Assembly: GCA_030589895.1 (NCBI GenBank)
Contig: JAUUZQ010000011.1
Location: 1 to 52,733 of the forward strand
DNA from: Bacteroidales bacterium
Lineage (GTDB): Bacteria; Bacteroidota; Bacteroidia; Bacteroidales; GCA-2748055
Length of the DNA stretch: 52,733 nucleotides
Direction: 5' to 3'
The number at the start of each line of letters is the position of its first letter. Position 1 is the stretch's first letter. The notes beneath the pieces were generated by a model. That model saw nothing but the letters and a program-made list of their open reading frames with translations. It was not told the DNA's origin and made no database searches. A program made the translations under genes and the position numbers. Below, piece after piece: positions 7,955-17,491 of the stretch.

Positions 7955-9904
7955 ATGAGAAAGCTACATAATTATTACCTGATTCTTATTCTATTCGTTT
8001 TTGGAGGCTGTGCTGAAAAGGAGTATGATTCATGGCGTTTTATTAACATACCTGACTATCACAATGCTGAAGGATTTGTAAATATATGGGATAAAGCTCC
8101 TGAAGGCTATGCCAGTCAGAGTGAGAAGCGTATTGCAGATCAAACCGAACTTTTCAAACAGATGAAAGAACGCTATGGAGGAGAACTGATTATACTTCCG
8201 GGCGACTGTAATGGAGGCCACTGGTACAGGGAAAAGTACCTGAAACAATTCAAGTCATATCCTGCCTATACCGATTATAATACCAGGAAGGTTATTCTAG
8301 AGTCCTCACGATTGTGTTATCAGGGACTGTGGGATATTGTACATAATGGGGGCTATGATCACTTTTTAATGGCAGTAGGCGACCACGAGCTTGGCGATAA
8401 CCCATGGAATAAGGGTAGTGAAGTGATTAAACACATTGCTGCTTTTCGTCAGGGATTCTCCAATACATTCACGTTAGACAAGAACGGGAAATCACGTTTT
8501 ACCCGGAAAATCGGCAATGCCTTAGCGCGCCCTGTTGGTACCATTTATGAGCACACGTCCAATGCTGTTCAATATAAAAATGTGCTTTTTGTAACACTGG
8601 ATATTTTTCGCTTCGATGCTGAAGATAAGGTATTGGGTGACGAGGGAGTAATAAAGGGGGATATTGAAGGAAAACACATGGAGTGGTTTGAATCTGTTTT
8701 GAGTGAGGCTCAAAATATACCGTCAATCAAGCATATCGTGGTTCAGTCTCATCTGCCCATAATCTATCCCGTGAAAAAATATGCCAGTAGCGGTATGATG
8801 GTTGATAATGATGACAGTGAAAAAATATTGGATGTGATGCGAAAGTACAATGTGGACCTTTACCTTGCAGGTGAAGTGCATATGAATACGGTTACCAGAG
8901 ATCCGAAATCTGATCTGATACAGCTGGTGGCGAGAGGCAATAACTTATCCAATATGACACTTGTTGATGTAGAAAGGGATAAATTATTAATCACAACATA
9001 TCATCAGAATGGAGATAAACTGGGGAGTCTTAGCATAGATAAATCTTCGCCGAAAACAACAATTGAAGGTACAGGAATATTAAAACCCATCAATCCGAAA
9101 GGTCTTCAAATTCATTGGAGTTTCGACAAGCAACTCGATAGCACTAATTATAAAAACAGCATTGAGGGCGCATTCCCAAAACAAGGAAAACACAATCCCC
9201 TGATGTCAACCATTGTCCAGCCCATTGCATATCTTAATGATGGAGGATTTAGTTATGATTACTCACTTATTGGTAGTGATGCAGAACAGGTAAATGGGGT
9301 GTTGGGAGATGCTGCAAAAATATCATCTTCCACAAATCTGTTTGTTTTGCCAATGGGGCCTATGGATTACGGCTTTGAGCGTACCGCTGCCTGCTGGGTA
9401 AAGACAAGCGCAACAGGTCGCCAACTTATCCTGAACAGCGGTTCATATTGGAGCAAAACGGGGCAATTCTTCAATGTAGGACTGAACAATGGCAACCTTG
9501 AAGTTGCTCTGCGACCTGAAATATACACCTCGACAAGTAGTCTTAAAATCAATGATGGGAAATGGCATCATATAGCAGTGGTAGTGCCTTATGCCAATGC
9601 CAAAATTAAGGATTTTAAACTCTTTGTGGATGGCAAACTGATTGAAGGAAAGCAAACAAAAAAACCAGAAACAAGCATAAGAACCATACAAGCTAATTGG
9701 ATGGCTATTGCTACACAAACCGAGACTTACAAGACTGATTTGGCCAACACAATGGATATGCAGGATTATGTGGGCTTGCTCGATGATTTTTCTCTTTGGA
9801 CAAGAGCACTTACTGAAAGTGAGATTAACCGGCTTTATTCTGAAGGATTAAAAGGGAAAAATGCATTAGAAGTGGAAGAATTATTGAATAAAATTAGTGG
9901 GTAG
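7955..9904 (+). CDS. Lipoprotein calcineurin-like metallophosphoesterase with C-terminal LamG-like domain
   Basis: The N-terminus is a lipoprotein signal with lipobox FGGC (Cys19). The calcineurin-like phosphoesterase metal motifs occur in order: DYH at 34-36, GD at 83-84, GDHE at 142-145, SH at 265-266 and GEVH at 306-309. Residues ~430-630 resemble a concanavalin A/LamG jelly roll (AACWVKTS, DGKWHHIAVVV, LFVDGKLI, LDDFSLWTRAL), a fold often used to bind glycans. Such enzymes hydrolyse phosphate mono- or diesters using two metals; the substrate here is unknown. The gene lies inside the sulfatase/GH50 operon, 10 nt after a GH50 and 33 nt before a sulfatase, so a role on the same glycan, perhaps on a phosphate- or sulfate-like ester, is an inference. 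Phosphate scavenging is another possibility. Confidence 0.85.
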   Translation: MRKLHNYYLILILFVFGGCAEKEYDSWRFINIPDYHNAEGFVNIWDKAPEGYASQSEKRIADQTELFKQMKERYGGELIILPGDCNGGHWYREKYLKQFKSYPAYTDYNTRKVILESSRLCYQGLWDIVHNGGYDHFLMAVGDHELGDNPWNKGSEVIKHIAAFRQGFSNTFTLDKNGKSRFTRKIGNALARPVGTIYEHTSNAVQYKNVLFVTLDIFRFDAEDKVLGDEGVIKGDIEGKHMEWFESVLSEAQNIPSIKHIVVQSHLPIIYPVKKYASSGMMVDNDDSEKILDVMRKYNVDLYLAGEVHMNTVTRDPKSDLIQLVARGNNLSNMTLVDVERDKLLITTYHQNGDKLGSLSIDKSSPKTTIEGTGILKPINPKGLQIHWSFDKQLDSTNYKNSIEGAFPKQGKHNPLMSTIVQPIAYLNDGGFSYDYSLIGSDAEQVNGVLGDAAKISSSTNLFVLPMGPMDYGFERTAACWVKTSATGRQLILNSGSYWSKTGQFFNVGLNNGNLEVALRPEIYTSTSSLKINDGKWHHIAVVVPYANAKIKDFKLFVDGKLIEGKQTKKPETSIRTIQANWMAIATQTETYKTDLANTMDMQDYVGLLDDFSLWTRALTESEINRLYSEGLKGKNALEVEELLNKISG

Positions 9905-9937
9905 GAAAGTATAAGGTGATAATAAATAAGAGGAAAA

Positions 9938-12652
9938 ATGAGGAAGATATTTCTATTATTTTTATTGGCTGTGTCGTTTGTGTTACAAGCACAGCAGCAA
10001 AAAAACGCATTACTGATCATTCTCGATGATATGAATGATTATATCGGAGTAATGGGGGGACACCCACAAGCCATTACTCCAAATATTGATCGACTGGCAA
10101 GTGAGGGTGTTTTTTTCTCCAATGCACATTCCAATGCTCCGATATGTGCTCCTTCAAGGGCAAGTTTTCTGTCAGGACTGTATCCTTCCACTACCGGAAA
10201 TTTTGGCTTTGACCATATCGAAGACAATCCCGTGTTGCCCAATTCGAAATTCATAATGGAATATGCTGCTGAGAATGGATTTGAGACATACGGCACAGGA
10301 AAAATATTTCATAGAAGTGCGGATGAAAAATCGGAAACCAGAGGACAAAAGAAGGACCAGGGACCTTATGCATGGGATGGAATCACTGCTATTTCTCACC
10401 CCTCTGTGCCGGAACCATTCAGGAATGTAGGGCTGTTAAATGGTTCATTTGCGCCTCTATCCGATGTGCCCCCAGGCGGTTGGAGAAATAATATCGATGC
10501 CAGTGATGCCTTTAATTATGTGTCTGAAAATTACCGCGATAAAATGTGCGACGAACTAAGCACAGATTTTGTTTGTCAATGGATTGATGAACATGAAGAA
10601 CTTAAAAGTAATGGAGAGGACACTCCATTCTTTATTTCTTATGGAGGGATGAAGCCTCATACGCCTCATGTAGTGCCGCAGCGATTTTTTGATATGTTCC
10701 CACTGGACAAAGTGCTTATCCCTGAAATATTAAAAAACGACCTTGAGGATACGTATTGGCAAAATATGAGTATATCAGGATTTAATGATTTCGATTCGCT
10801 TCTGGTTTCTTATTCCACAAAGGAAGAGGGCTTGAGACGATATGTGCAGAGTAAACTGGCTTGTATTACTTTTGCAGATAGCCTGGTGGGTGTGATCGTA
10901 AATAAGATTCAAAATAGCTCCTTTGCCGATAATACAACAATTATTCTTTGTGGAGATAACGGTTTTCACATGGGCGAAAAATTCCGCCTGGCAAAAAACA
11001 CGCTATGGGAAGAGAGTACGCGTGTACCTTTGATAGTCAAGGCTCCTGGTTATGAATCATCAATGGGGATTGAGATATCACATCCTGTTGGACTCATAGA
11101 TATTTATCCCACTTTTCAGGATTTATGTGAAATGACCGGTGAAACGAAAAAGAATGAACAGGGAGCTGATATCGACGGACATAGTTTAAGGGCGTTTTTA
11201 GAAGATCCAAATACCGATAGTTGGGATGGTCCCGGAGTAGCGTTGGAGGCTGTGGTAAATCCTGCATCATCGGAATTTGCAATGCAAAACTACGCGGTAC
11301 GATCCGAAAACTACCGCTATATCCATTACCCCTCAGGTGAGGAGGAGTTATACGATCATTCCAAGGATAATAATGAATGGAAGAATTTGATCTTTGATTC
11401 GAATTATGCCACCGTTGCACAGGAACTACGCGATGAGTTAAAGGCTTTGGTGCCTGGTATTAGTTTTGAGCTGACAACATCGATTCCTTATCTTTTTTTC
11501 GATGATTTTGAAAGTTACACCGAAGGTGACGATTTGCTAAGTTTGGGATATAAGCAGAAAACAGATGAAGCAACAACTACGACACTTACCGTTGAGGATG
11601 GTAATAAATTTGCACGTAACATTTCTATAGATGGTAGTCTCATAAGTATGCGTAAGAAAGTTACTGACCTTACTCCAGGTAAACTATATTTTTTCGAAGC
11701 AAAGACCAGGACAGAAAGTAGCGTGAGTGCAGGCTCATGGGAAGCTGAATTCCCAAATACTATTTCAGGACATAGCTGTGCTGAATGGAGCTGGTTCTCT
11801 GTCCCTCTCATTCCAAATATCGAATCATGGAGCGGGGGTATGACCATGAACTTATTTATTAGTTCGGATCAGAACAAGCAGCTGGATGTTGACAGTATTA
11901 AGTTTTATGCAGCCAGCGTCGACATAGAACCAAGCAAAGGTTTTAATGTAACGGAGTTGATTGTCGACAATGAATACTTGTTTGAAGCATCTGCTATTCC
12001 GGCAAATGAACCTTTTTCATGGTCTGTAGGGAATGGCACGGGCTCTGCTACTATCGATGCAACAGGAAAACTTACTTGTCTGTCTGCCGGATCAGCTCAG
12101 GTAATAGCCACAATGGATAATTTTTCTTCTGTAAACTGTACAACGGAAGTTTATATATGGGACGATGCCGTGAATCCAAGCATATCTATCGAAGAAATTG
12201 ATGGTGACCTTGTTGTGGGAACGCCATACCTGCTGTCTGCCATCTTGAATCCAGATTATGATATCCCGGTATTATGGAGCGTGGATGACGAAACCAAAGC
12301 TATTGTTAACCAAACGACCGGATTTCTCTTGCCGAAATCTGCCGGAACAATTACAGTAACAGCAAGTCTATATGGTAATGAGGATGTTTATTCATACATG
12401 CTAATTACTATTGGGGAGCCAAGCGCAATACACAATATCAAAGATTCATATTTCAATATCTATCCCAATCCATCGAAGGGAAATTTCTATATTGACGGTG
12501 ATGGTGCAATAGCACAATACAATGTGTATAATGCTGTAGGTAAATTGGTTAAATCTTCATCAGGTGACATGCTAAATCTAAGTACTTACCCAAAAGGAAT
12601 ATATTACCTGGTGATCGACAAAAATAATATTGAGAAATTACTATTGCAATAA
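9938..12652 (+). CDS. Family S1 sulfatase (iduronate-2-sulfatase-like) with Ig-like modules and T9SS tail
   Basis: This is a 904-residue multimodular sulfatase. The signal peptide MRKIFLLFLLAVSFVLQAQ is followed by a sulfatase domain with LLIILDDMNDYIG, CAPSR (formylglycine Cys70), TGKIFH, and the metal and substrate segment GDNGFHMGEKFRLAKNTLWEE. This pattern is closest to iduronate-2-sulfatase-type S1 enzymes, which also occur widely in algal-glycan loci. From about residue 515 a beta-rich module starts (FFDDFESYTEGD). Two bacterial Ig-like (BIG2-type) repeats follow at about 665-830, and then a T9SS sorting domain (FNIYPNPSKGNFYIDG). The enzyme is therefore predicted at the cell surface. 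The tail more than doubles the usual ~450-residue sulfatase length. It lies 8 nt upstream of another sulfatase. Confidence 0.9.
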   Translation: MRKIFLLFLLAVSFVLQAQQQKNALLIILDDMNDYIGVMGGHPQAITPNIDRLASEGVFFSNAHSNAPICAPSRASFLSGLYPSTTGNFGFDHIEDNPVLPNSKFIMEYAAENGFETYGTGKIFHRSADEKSETRGQKKDQGPYAWDGITAISHPSVPEPFRNVGLLNGSFAPLSDVPPGGWRNNIDASDAFNYVSENYRDKMCDELSTDFVCQWIDEHEELKSNGEDTPFFISYGGMKPHTPHVVPQRFFDMFPLDKVLIPEILKNDLEDTYWQNMSISGFNDFDSLLVSYSTKEEGLRRYVQSKLACITFADSLVGVIVNKIQNSSFADNTTIILCGDNGFHMGEKFRLAKNTLWEESTRVPLIVKAPGYESSMGIEISHPVGLIDIYPTFQDLCEMTGETKKNEQGADIDGHSLRAFLEDPNTDSWDGPGVALEAVVNPASSEFAMQNYAVRSENYRYIHYPSGEEELYDHSKDNNEWKNLIFDSNYATVAQELRDELKALVPGISFELTTSIPYLFFDDFESYTEGDDLLSLGYKQKTDEATTTTLTVEDGNKFARNISIDGSLISMRKKVTDLTPGKLYFFEAKTRTESSVSAGSWEAEFPNTISGHSCAEWSWFSVPLIPNIESWSGGMTMNLFISSDQNKQLDVDSIKFYAASVDIEPSKGFNVTELIVDNEYLFEASAIPANEPFSWSVGNGTGSATIDATGKLTCLSAGSAQVIATMDNFSSVNCTTEVYIWDDAVNPSISIEEIDGDLVVGTPYLLSAILNPDYDIPVLWSVDDETKAIVNQTTGFLLPKSAGTITVTASLYGNEDVYSYMLITIGEPSAIHNIKDSYFNIYPNPSKGNFYIDGDGAIAQYNVYNAVGKLVKSSSGDMLNLSTYPKGIYYLVIDKNNIEKLLLQ

Positions 12653-12660
12653 ACGAAATT

Positions 12661-14070
12661 ATGAAGATGAACAGAGTATTACTCATAGCCATTCTCTATT
12701 TGCTCATGGTTATTCCAGAGATGCAAGCTCAAAACAATGAGCAAAAGCCAAATTTTGTTATCATTCTCGCAGATGACCTCGGCTATGGTGATCTTGGTTA
12801 TACAGGAAGCACCCAGATCAGGACGCCCAATATAGACGCGCTCGCAGCAGAGGGTGTCGTGTTTGACCAGGGATATGTGTCTGCTCCGGTTTGCGGACCA
12901 TCGCGTGCAGGATTGATGACAGGGCGGAACCAGGTAACTTTCGGTTTTGATAACAACCCGATTGTCGATCTGCCACAATTTGATAACAATTTTGTCGGGA
13001 TTCCTGTAGAAATTAATACCATTGCCAACAGGCTTGGCGAGTTGGGGTATGTCAATGGTCTTATTGGAAAATGGCATCTGGGAGATGCCGCCCATTTTCA
13101 TCCTTTGAAAAGAGGTTTTCATGAGGTCTGGACATATCCCCATGGCGGACACCATTATTTTAAATCTGAACCGGAAGGGAAAGGCTACCTTTCTCCCATA
13201 GAATGCAACTACAAGACACCCGAACCAATTACTTATATAACGGATGACAAAGGGGATGAGTGTGTTGATTTTATACGCAGACACAAAGATGAACAGTTCT
13301 TTCTTTATGCTTCTTTTAATGCACCGCATACACCCTTGCAAGCCACAGAGGAAGATCTGAAATTGTATTCTCACATAGAGGATAAGAATCGACGTACCTA
13401 CTGTGCCATGGTGCATCGCCTGGATGTGAATGTAGGCAGGATAGTAAGTGAGCTGAAAGAACACGATCTGTATGATAATACTGTCATTGTATTTCTAAGT
13501 GACAATGGAGGCCCTGTTTCAGGTAAAAATCCATGGACGATAAATGCACCATTGAGAGGTTCAAAAGGCATTCTCCTTGAAGGAGGTATCAGGGTTCCCT
13601 TTACCATGACCTGGCCGAAAGGAATCGAAGCAGGCGCAGCCTACGATAAGCTTGTTTCTGCCCTTGACATTACTCCCACTTTTGTTGCCCTGGCAGGAGG
13701 AGACATACCTGCAAAGGAAAAGATGGACGGTGTAAATATCTTCCCTTTCATAAATGGTGATAATGCAGGAGAACCACACCCCGATATGAAATGGCGATTC
13801 ACCATTAGTGCAAGTATTCGTGAAGCAGATTGGAAATTGGTTCGTTTGCCGGACCGTTTACCCATGCTTTATAATCTGAAAAATGATATTGCCGAGCAAA
13901 ACGATGTGGCCGATCAGCACAGGGAAAGAGTGGTACGAATGCTTAAAACACTAGGCGACTGGGATGTTTCCTGTCCACAGGTATTGTATCTGGAGGGCAA
14001 TCCATGGAGGCGGAATCAGATAGATCTCTATGATAAGGAATATCAATTGGTACAGCCGGAGGTAAATTAG
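12661..14070 (+). CDS. Family S1 sulfatase (CGPSR type), single domain
   Basis: This is a 469-residue sulfatase with signal peptide MKMNRVLLIAILYLLMVIPEMQAQ. Motifs are NFVIILADDLGYGDLG (first metal site), CGPSR with formylglycine Cys78, GKWHLG, APHTPL, and LSDNGGP with the second metal site. The ADDLGYGD plus CGPSRAGLMTGR pattern is that of arylsulfatase A/GalNAc-sulfatase-like S1 families common in marine Bacteroidota. It is single-domain and lacks a sorting tail, so it is probably periplasmic and acts on imported oligosaccharides. It follows the previous sulfatase by 8 nt, indicating translational coupling or at least co-transcription. A second ATG two codons in (12667) is an equally possible start. 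The substrate position is unknown. Confidence 0.9.
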   Translation: MKMNRVLLIAILYLLMVIPEMQAQNNEQKPNFVIILADDLGYGDLGYTGSTQIRTPNIDALAAEGVVFDQGYVSAPVCGPSRAGLMTGRNQVTFGFDNNPIVDLPQFDNNFVGIPVEINTIANRLGELGYVNGLIGKWHLGDAAHFHPLKRGFHEVWTYPHGGHHYFKSEPEGKGYLSPIECNYKTPEPITYITDDKGDECVDFIRRHKDEQFFLYASFNAPHTPLQATEEDLKLYSHIEDKNRRTYCAMVHRLDVNVGRIVSELKEHDLYDNTVIVFLSDNGGPVSGKNPWTINAPLRGSKGILLEGGIRVPFTMTWPKGIEAGAAYDKLVSALDITPTFVALAGGDIPAKEKMDGVNIFPFINGDNAGEPHPDMKWRFTISASIREADWKLVRLPDRLPMLYNLKNDIAEQNDVADQHRERVVRMLKTLGDWDVSCPQVLYLEGNPWRRNQIDLYDKEYQLVQPEVN

Positions 14071-14113
14071 CTTACTGGTATTGTCTTTTAGAAGCTAATA
14101 ACTAAAAAATAAA

Positions 14114-14127
14114 GTGTAGAATTACAC
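14114..14127. repeat. Small hairpin in the 108-nt gap before the propeller enzyme gene
   Basis: A perfect 5-bp inverted repeat (GTGTA-GAAT-TACAC) lies in the longest gap of the + strand enzyme cluster (14071-14178). There is no following T-run, so it is not a standard terminator. It could be an operator or RNA hairpin, or chance. Confidence 0.2.
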
Positions 14128-14178
14128 GTATATGTTGGAGGAAGGAACAGTGGAGTATAATGTAATAAATTTGAGGCG

Positions 14179-17100
14179 ATGAAGTGGATTGTTATTTTTT
14201 ACTTAATCATTGGTAGTATAAATGGTTTGTTTGCTCAAACAATTGACCTGGCATTTCAGCCTTTTAATACACAGGGTGATAATTTAATACATGTTACAAC
14301 AGCTGATTTTGATGGCATTGGAGTAAAAGATTATGTAGTTGCCATGACTGCTGAAGGAAAGCTTATCGCATTTCAGCGTCCCGACCTGATCACGGATCCA
14401 GCGGCAGATATGCGTTTGTGGGAATATCACGAACTTCCTTCGATGGGAATTAGAATTATTGCAGAAGAGGCTATTAGCAGCAGTGTTGGTGAAGAAGTGA
14501 TTTTACCAGGAACTGACGGTTACCTCAGGATACTTTCTTCTTCCGGCGAATTGCTGGCAGAGAAAAAAATTAGCAGCGGAGCTTTATATACAGCTGCTGT
14601 TGCCAAAGGTGTCGATGGACAAACCATTATTGTTACAGCTGGTGTCGATGGTTATATTTATTTTCTGAATACTTCCCTGATTCAGCTTGCAAAGAGGGAG
14701 CCTCAAACTGAAAATAAAACCGGTGTTTCTGGTGTAATTCGCCATGTGGTAGCAGGCGATTTCAATGGTGATGGTACGGATGAGATCATGTCATTTGTGA
14801 ATAACAAGGGTTTTTCGGGAAATTGTTTTTTTGATATAACTGATTTGAATACTTATTCAAGACCTTTATACTGGAATGGACTGACTTCGGCTAACGCGGA
14901 TGATGTAGCTCCGGCATTGGGTTTCACTGACAAGCAATTGCCTCACGCTTACGATATGGATGGTGATGGCGATGAGGAAGTGGTAGGTCACTGGGGTGTA
15001 TTTCACCCGGAAGATGGTCCGCGAACGCAACTTTTCTCGACGATGCTTGCAGCCAATGAGACCTTGCACCTCGAAAGATATGAGCTGTATGCAAAAAATT
15101 ATCTCATTCAGAATCATGGTTTTGTGAAGGAAGATAAGGAGGATTTAACAAAAACAGGAAAATACCTTTTGCAGCATGGTGTGCCGGGTGATTTTGATGG
15201 TGACGGGGAGGCAGAGCTGTTTACCGTCTATGGCGACGATCTGTTCCTGTCCGATTATGATGCAGCGAGCAAGTCGATTAATATCAGCGCCTATACGTGG
15301 GCACACAGCATGTACCATTTCACTGATGCTGCTTGCCTGGAGGACAGAAGCGGCGGAGCAGATAAAATAGTACTGGCAGGGCCGATTAACGGCGATGATC
15401 ATTTTTATGTGGTAGAGCCTGCCAATGATCAATGGCGGACAGATGCCCGGAATATTTACTGTGCAGGAACCTTTGGCGAAGTGGAGTCGAATCTGGATCA
15501 GCTGACAAGCGCTGTCAATCAATTTTCCGGGGAGGATGCTGACGGGAATGAGCCAATCTGGTATGTCGATTATTTTGCAAGTGGTTTATGGTGGGAAATG
15601 ACACCTGCAAACTGTGAAATTCACGCACAGGAAGTTTATGATGCACAGCAGGTATGGTATGATAAGATCGGAGGTCAGGAAAATTATAGGTCATCACGCA
15701 TACGTCTGGCAGCGAGCATTAACTCAGCTATTTGGGGAGTGACCGATCAGGCAACTAAAGAAACAGTAACAGCTGAGGGTATGGTAGAGTTTTGCCGCGC
15801 CCTGGCTCAAAAGGGGGCCTACTTTTGTTTAAATATTGGACATGGTAATCATATCTACATGTACCCGGAAACCTTAGCCGATTGCTATGAAGCATCGGTA
15901 GTGAATGGTGAATGTTATATGATGGCACGTACCAAAGAATTATTGCATCCTGAGTATTTTGATCTTTATAAACCACACCTGGATGCTGTTATTGCCCGGG
16001 CAGAAATGATAGGAGAGGAGCCTCCAATGGTTATGTTGGCTGCCAAGGGACCTATTATCTCATCCATGTCCCTGGAACAAGGTGAGGATTATTTCCCAAA
16101 ATATAAAGATGTGTTTGTGCCCGGAGTGGAAAATTCCAATGTTACAATGCTGGAATGGAGTCTGGCTGAGCGTGTCGGACTGTGGATGAATGGAGATGTG
16201 GAACGCTGGGGATGTAATGTAATCGGCGATAACCTGGCGGCCAACAGGGTTGCTGAATGGGGAGGAATGCGCAATGCCCACGTAGTACTTCGTCAGATGC
16301 TTTCTCAATATGCACTGGGTGCACAGGTTTTCAGAGTTACATCAGTCACAGGGCTTGAGAATCCTATGTATGAGCGAGGTGATGTGAGCGGAGAGGACCA
16401 GGTCTGGAGCCAGCCTTTTCAGAAAGGGGTCTTGAATTTCCTGAAGATCGTGGAGAAAGGTATTTATCCGCATTCACCGGAAACAAACCAGTTGAAAGCT
16501 ATTTCTCCGGTATCTGTTGCCCTCTATAATGGCAGCGAAAGACTGAAGGAGCAAAGTATCAATCACGACTATTACAAATATGCACCGGAGACTGATATCT
16601 ATGTGTTTAACAGGATGGCATGCTGGAATGCTTATACAGATATACCCGATACCGATATTACTTCATTTTTATATGGGACCAGGCGACGCTGGGAAAATCT
16701 GCTTCCATCCACAGTCGGAGGCTTTATCCCCATTGTTCCGCACAGCTCGGCCGAACAACTCGAAAGCAATTCCTGGTGCAAGATTGCTTTTCAGACCAAT
16801 GGTGATTACTGGAGTGGGTACTCCTCTCTTGAAGCAAAGGATCTTATTAGTGAGATAGTGATGAATCGACGGCAAACCCTGGATTTTTATGTAGAGGGTG
16901 ACTGCTTCTGGCAAATCACTCAGCAGAAAGATGATCCATATACTTATTATGTTCTGCTTATGGGGAATAATGTGTTATCGCCCCTTGAGCGAACTGTGAA
17001 GTTCAAGGCCGGAAACACAATCACTGGTAGCTGTCAGGTTTTTGATCAGTTGAGTACATTGGGCGAACCATTAGGTGTTTTATACACTATTTCGGATGAA

Positions 17101-17439
17101 GTGGAATTAACAATTCCGGCCGGTGCCCCCCGAGTGTTAAGAGTTAAATTAAGCTCCTTGCCTGTGGCTGTTCAAAGCACGGAAAACAGTATTCCTTTTA
17201 CAATGAATATATATCCTAATCCTGTACTCGATGAGTTGTTTATTGAGCTGTCTGAAGCTGTGGATTCAGAAATTTTCATTCACATATATGATGAACAAGG
17301 CAAGGAGATGCTTCGGCAAAAACAAGGATCAGGAATTCAGAGAATAGATGTCAGTCATTGGAGTCCGGGTATCTACCAGGTATGTGCAATATCGGATGAT
17401 AATAAAACGCTTACAAAAGTGCTGGTGAATATGAAATGA
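14179..17439 (+). CDS. Large secreted enzyme: FG-GAP-type beta-propeller plus ~600-residue probable glycosidase domain, T9SS tail
   Basis: This protein has 1086 residues and a signal peptide (MKWIVIFYLIIGSINGLFAQ). The first ~430 residues carry FG-GAP/VCBS-like calcium-loop repeats (DFNGDGTDE at ~194, DMDGDGDEE at ~259, DFDGDGEAE at ~337), expected to form a beta-propeller. Residues ~450-1000 are a separate aromatic- and acid-rich domain (IWYVDYFASGLWW, LNIGHGNH, ERVGLWMNGDVERWG, GGFIPIVPH). The last ~75 (MNIYPNPVLDELFIELS) are a T9SS sorting domain. From memory, a propeller fused to a unique catalytic domain resembles the GH150 lambda-carrageenases; parts of the second domain also recall GH98. 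I cannot assign the family with certainty. Its place between a sulfatase and a GH-A-like enzyme supports a surface endo-acting glycan hydrolase for a sulfated galactan. Confidence 0.6.
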   Translation: MKWIVIFYLIIGSINGLFAQTIDLAFQPFNTQGDNLIHVTTADFDGIGVKDYVVAMTAEGKLIAFQRPDLITDPAADMRLWEYHELPSMGIRIIAEEAISSSVGEEVILPGTDGYLRILSSSGELLAEKKISSGALYTAAVAKGVDGQTIIVTAGVDGYIYFLNTSLIQLAKREPQTENKTGVSGVIRHVVAGDFNGDGTDEIMSFVNNKGFSGNCFFDITDLNTYSRPLYWNGLTSANADDVAPALGFTDKQLPHAYDMDGDGDEEVVGHWGVFHPEDGPRTQLFSTMLAANETLHLERYELYAKNYLIQNHGFVKEDKEDLTKTGKYLLQHGVPGDFDGDGEAELFTVYGDDLFLSDYDAASKSINISAYTWAHSMYHFTDAACLEDRSGGADKIVLAGPINGDDHFYVVEPANDQWRTDARNIYCAGTFGEVESNLDQLTSAVNQFSGEDADGNEPIWYVDYFASGLWWEMTPANCEIHAQEVYDAQQVWYDKIGGQENYRSSRIRLAASINSAIWGVTDQATKETVTAEGMVEFCRALAQKGAYFCLNIGHGNHIYMYPETLADCYEASVVNGECYMMARTKELLHPEYFDLYKPHLDAVIARAEMIGEEPPMVMLAAKGPIISSMSLEQGEDYFPKYKDVFVPGVENSNVTMLEWSLAERVGLWMNGDVERWGCNVIGDNLAANRVAEWGGMRNAHVVLRQMLSQYALGAQVFRVTSVTGLENPMYERGDVSGEDQVWSQPFQKGVLNFLKIVEKGIYPHSPETNQLKAISPVSVALYNGSERLKEQSINHDYYKYAPETDIYVFNRMACWNAYTDIPDTDITSFLYGTRRRWENLLPSTVGGFIPIVPHSSAEQLESNSWCKIAFQTNGDYWSGYSSLEAKDLISEIVMNRRQTLDFYVEGDCFWQITQQKDDPYTYYVLLMGNNVLSPLERTVKFKAGNTITGSCQVFDQLSTLGEPLGVLYTISDEVELTIPAGAPRVLRVKLSSLPVAVQSTENSIPFTMNIYPNPVLDELFIELSEAVDSEIFIHIYDEQGKEMLRQKQGSGIQRIDVSHWSPGIYQVCAISDDNKTLTKVLVNMK

Positions 17440-17491
17440 AGTAGATGCGATAAGCAGTACTTGATAATGTTGAATAGTTAAAGTAAAAAAT

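Noticed and set aside
12679..13464. Long open frame (261 codons) on the - strand
   Set aside because: It lies fully inside the CGPSR sulfatase gene on the opposite strand and shows no family pattern. The + strand frame has a signal peptide and all sulfatase motifs.
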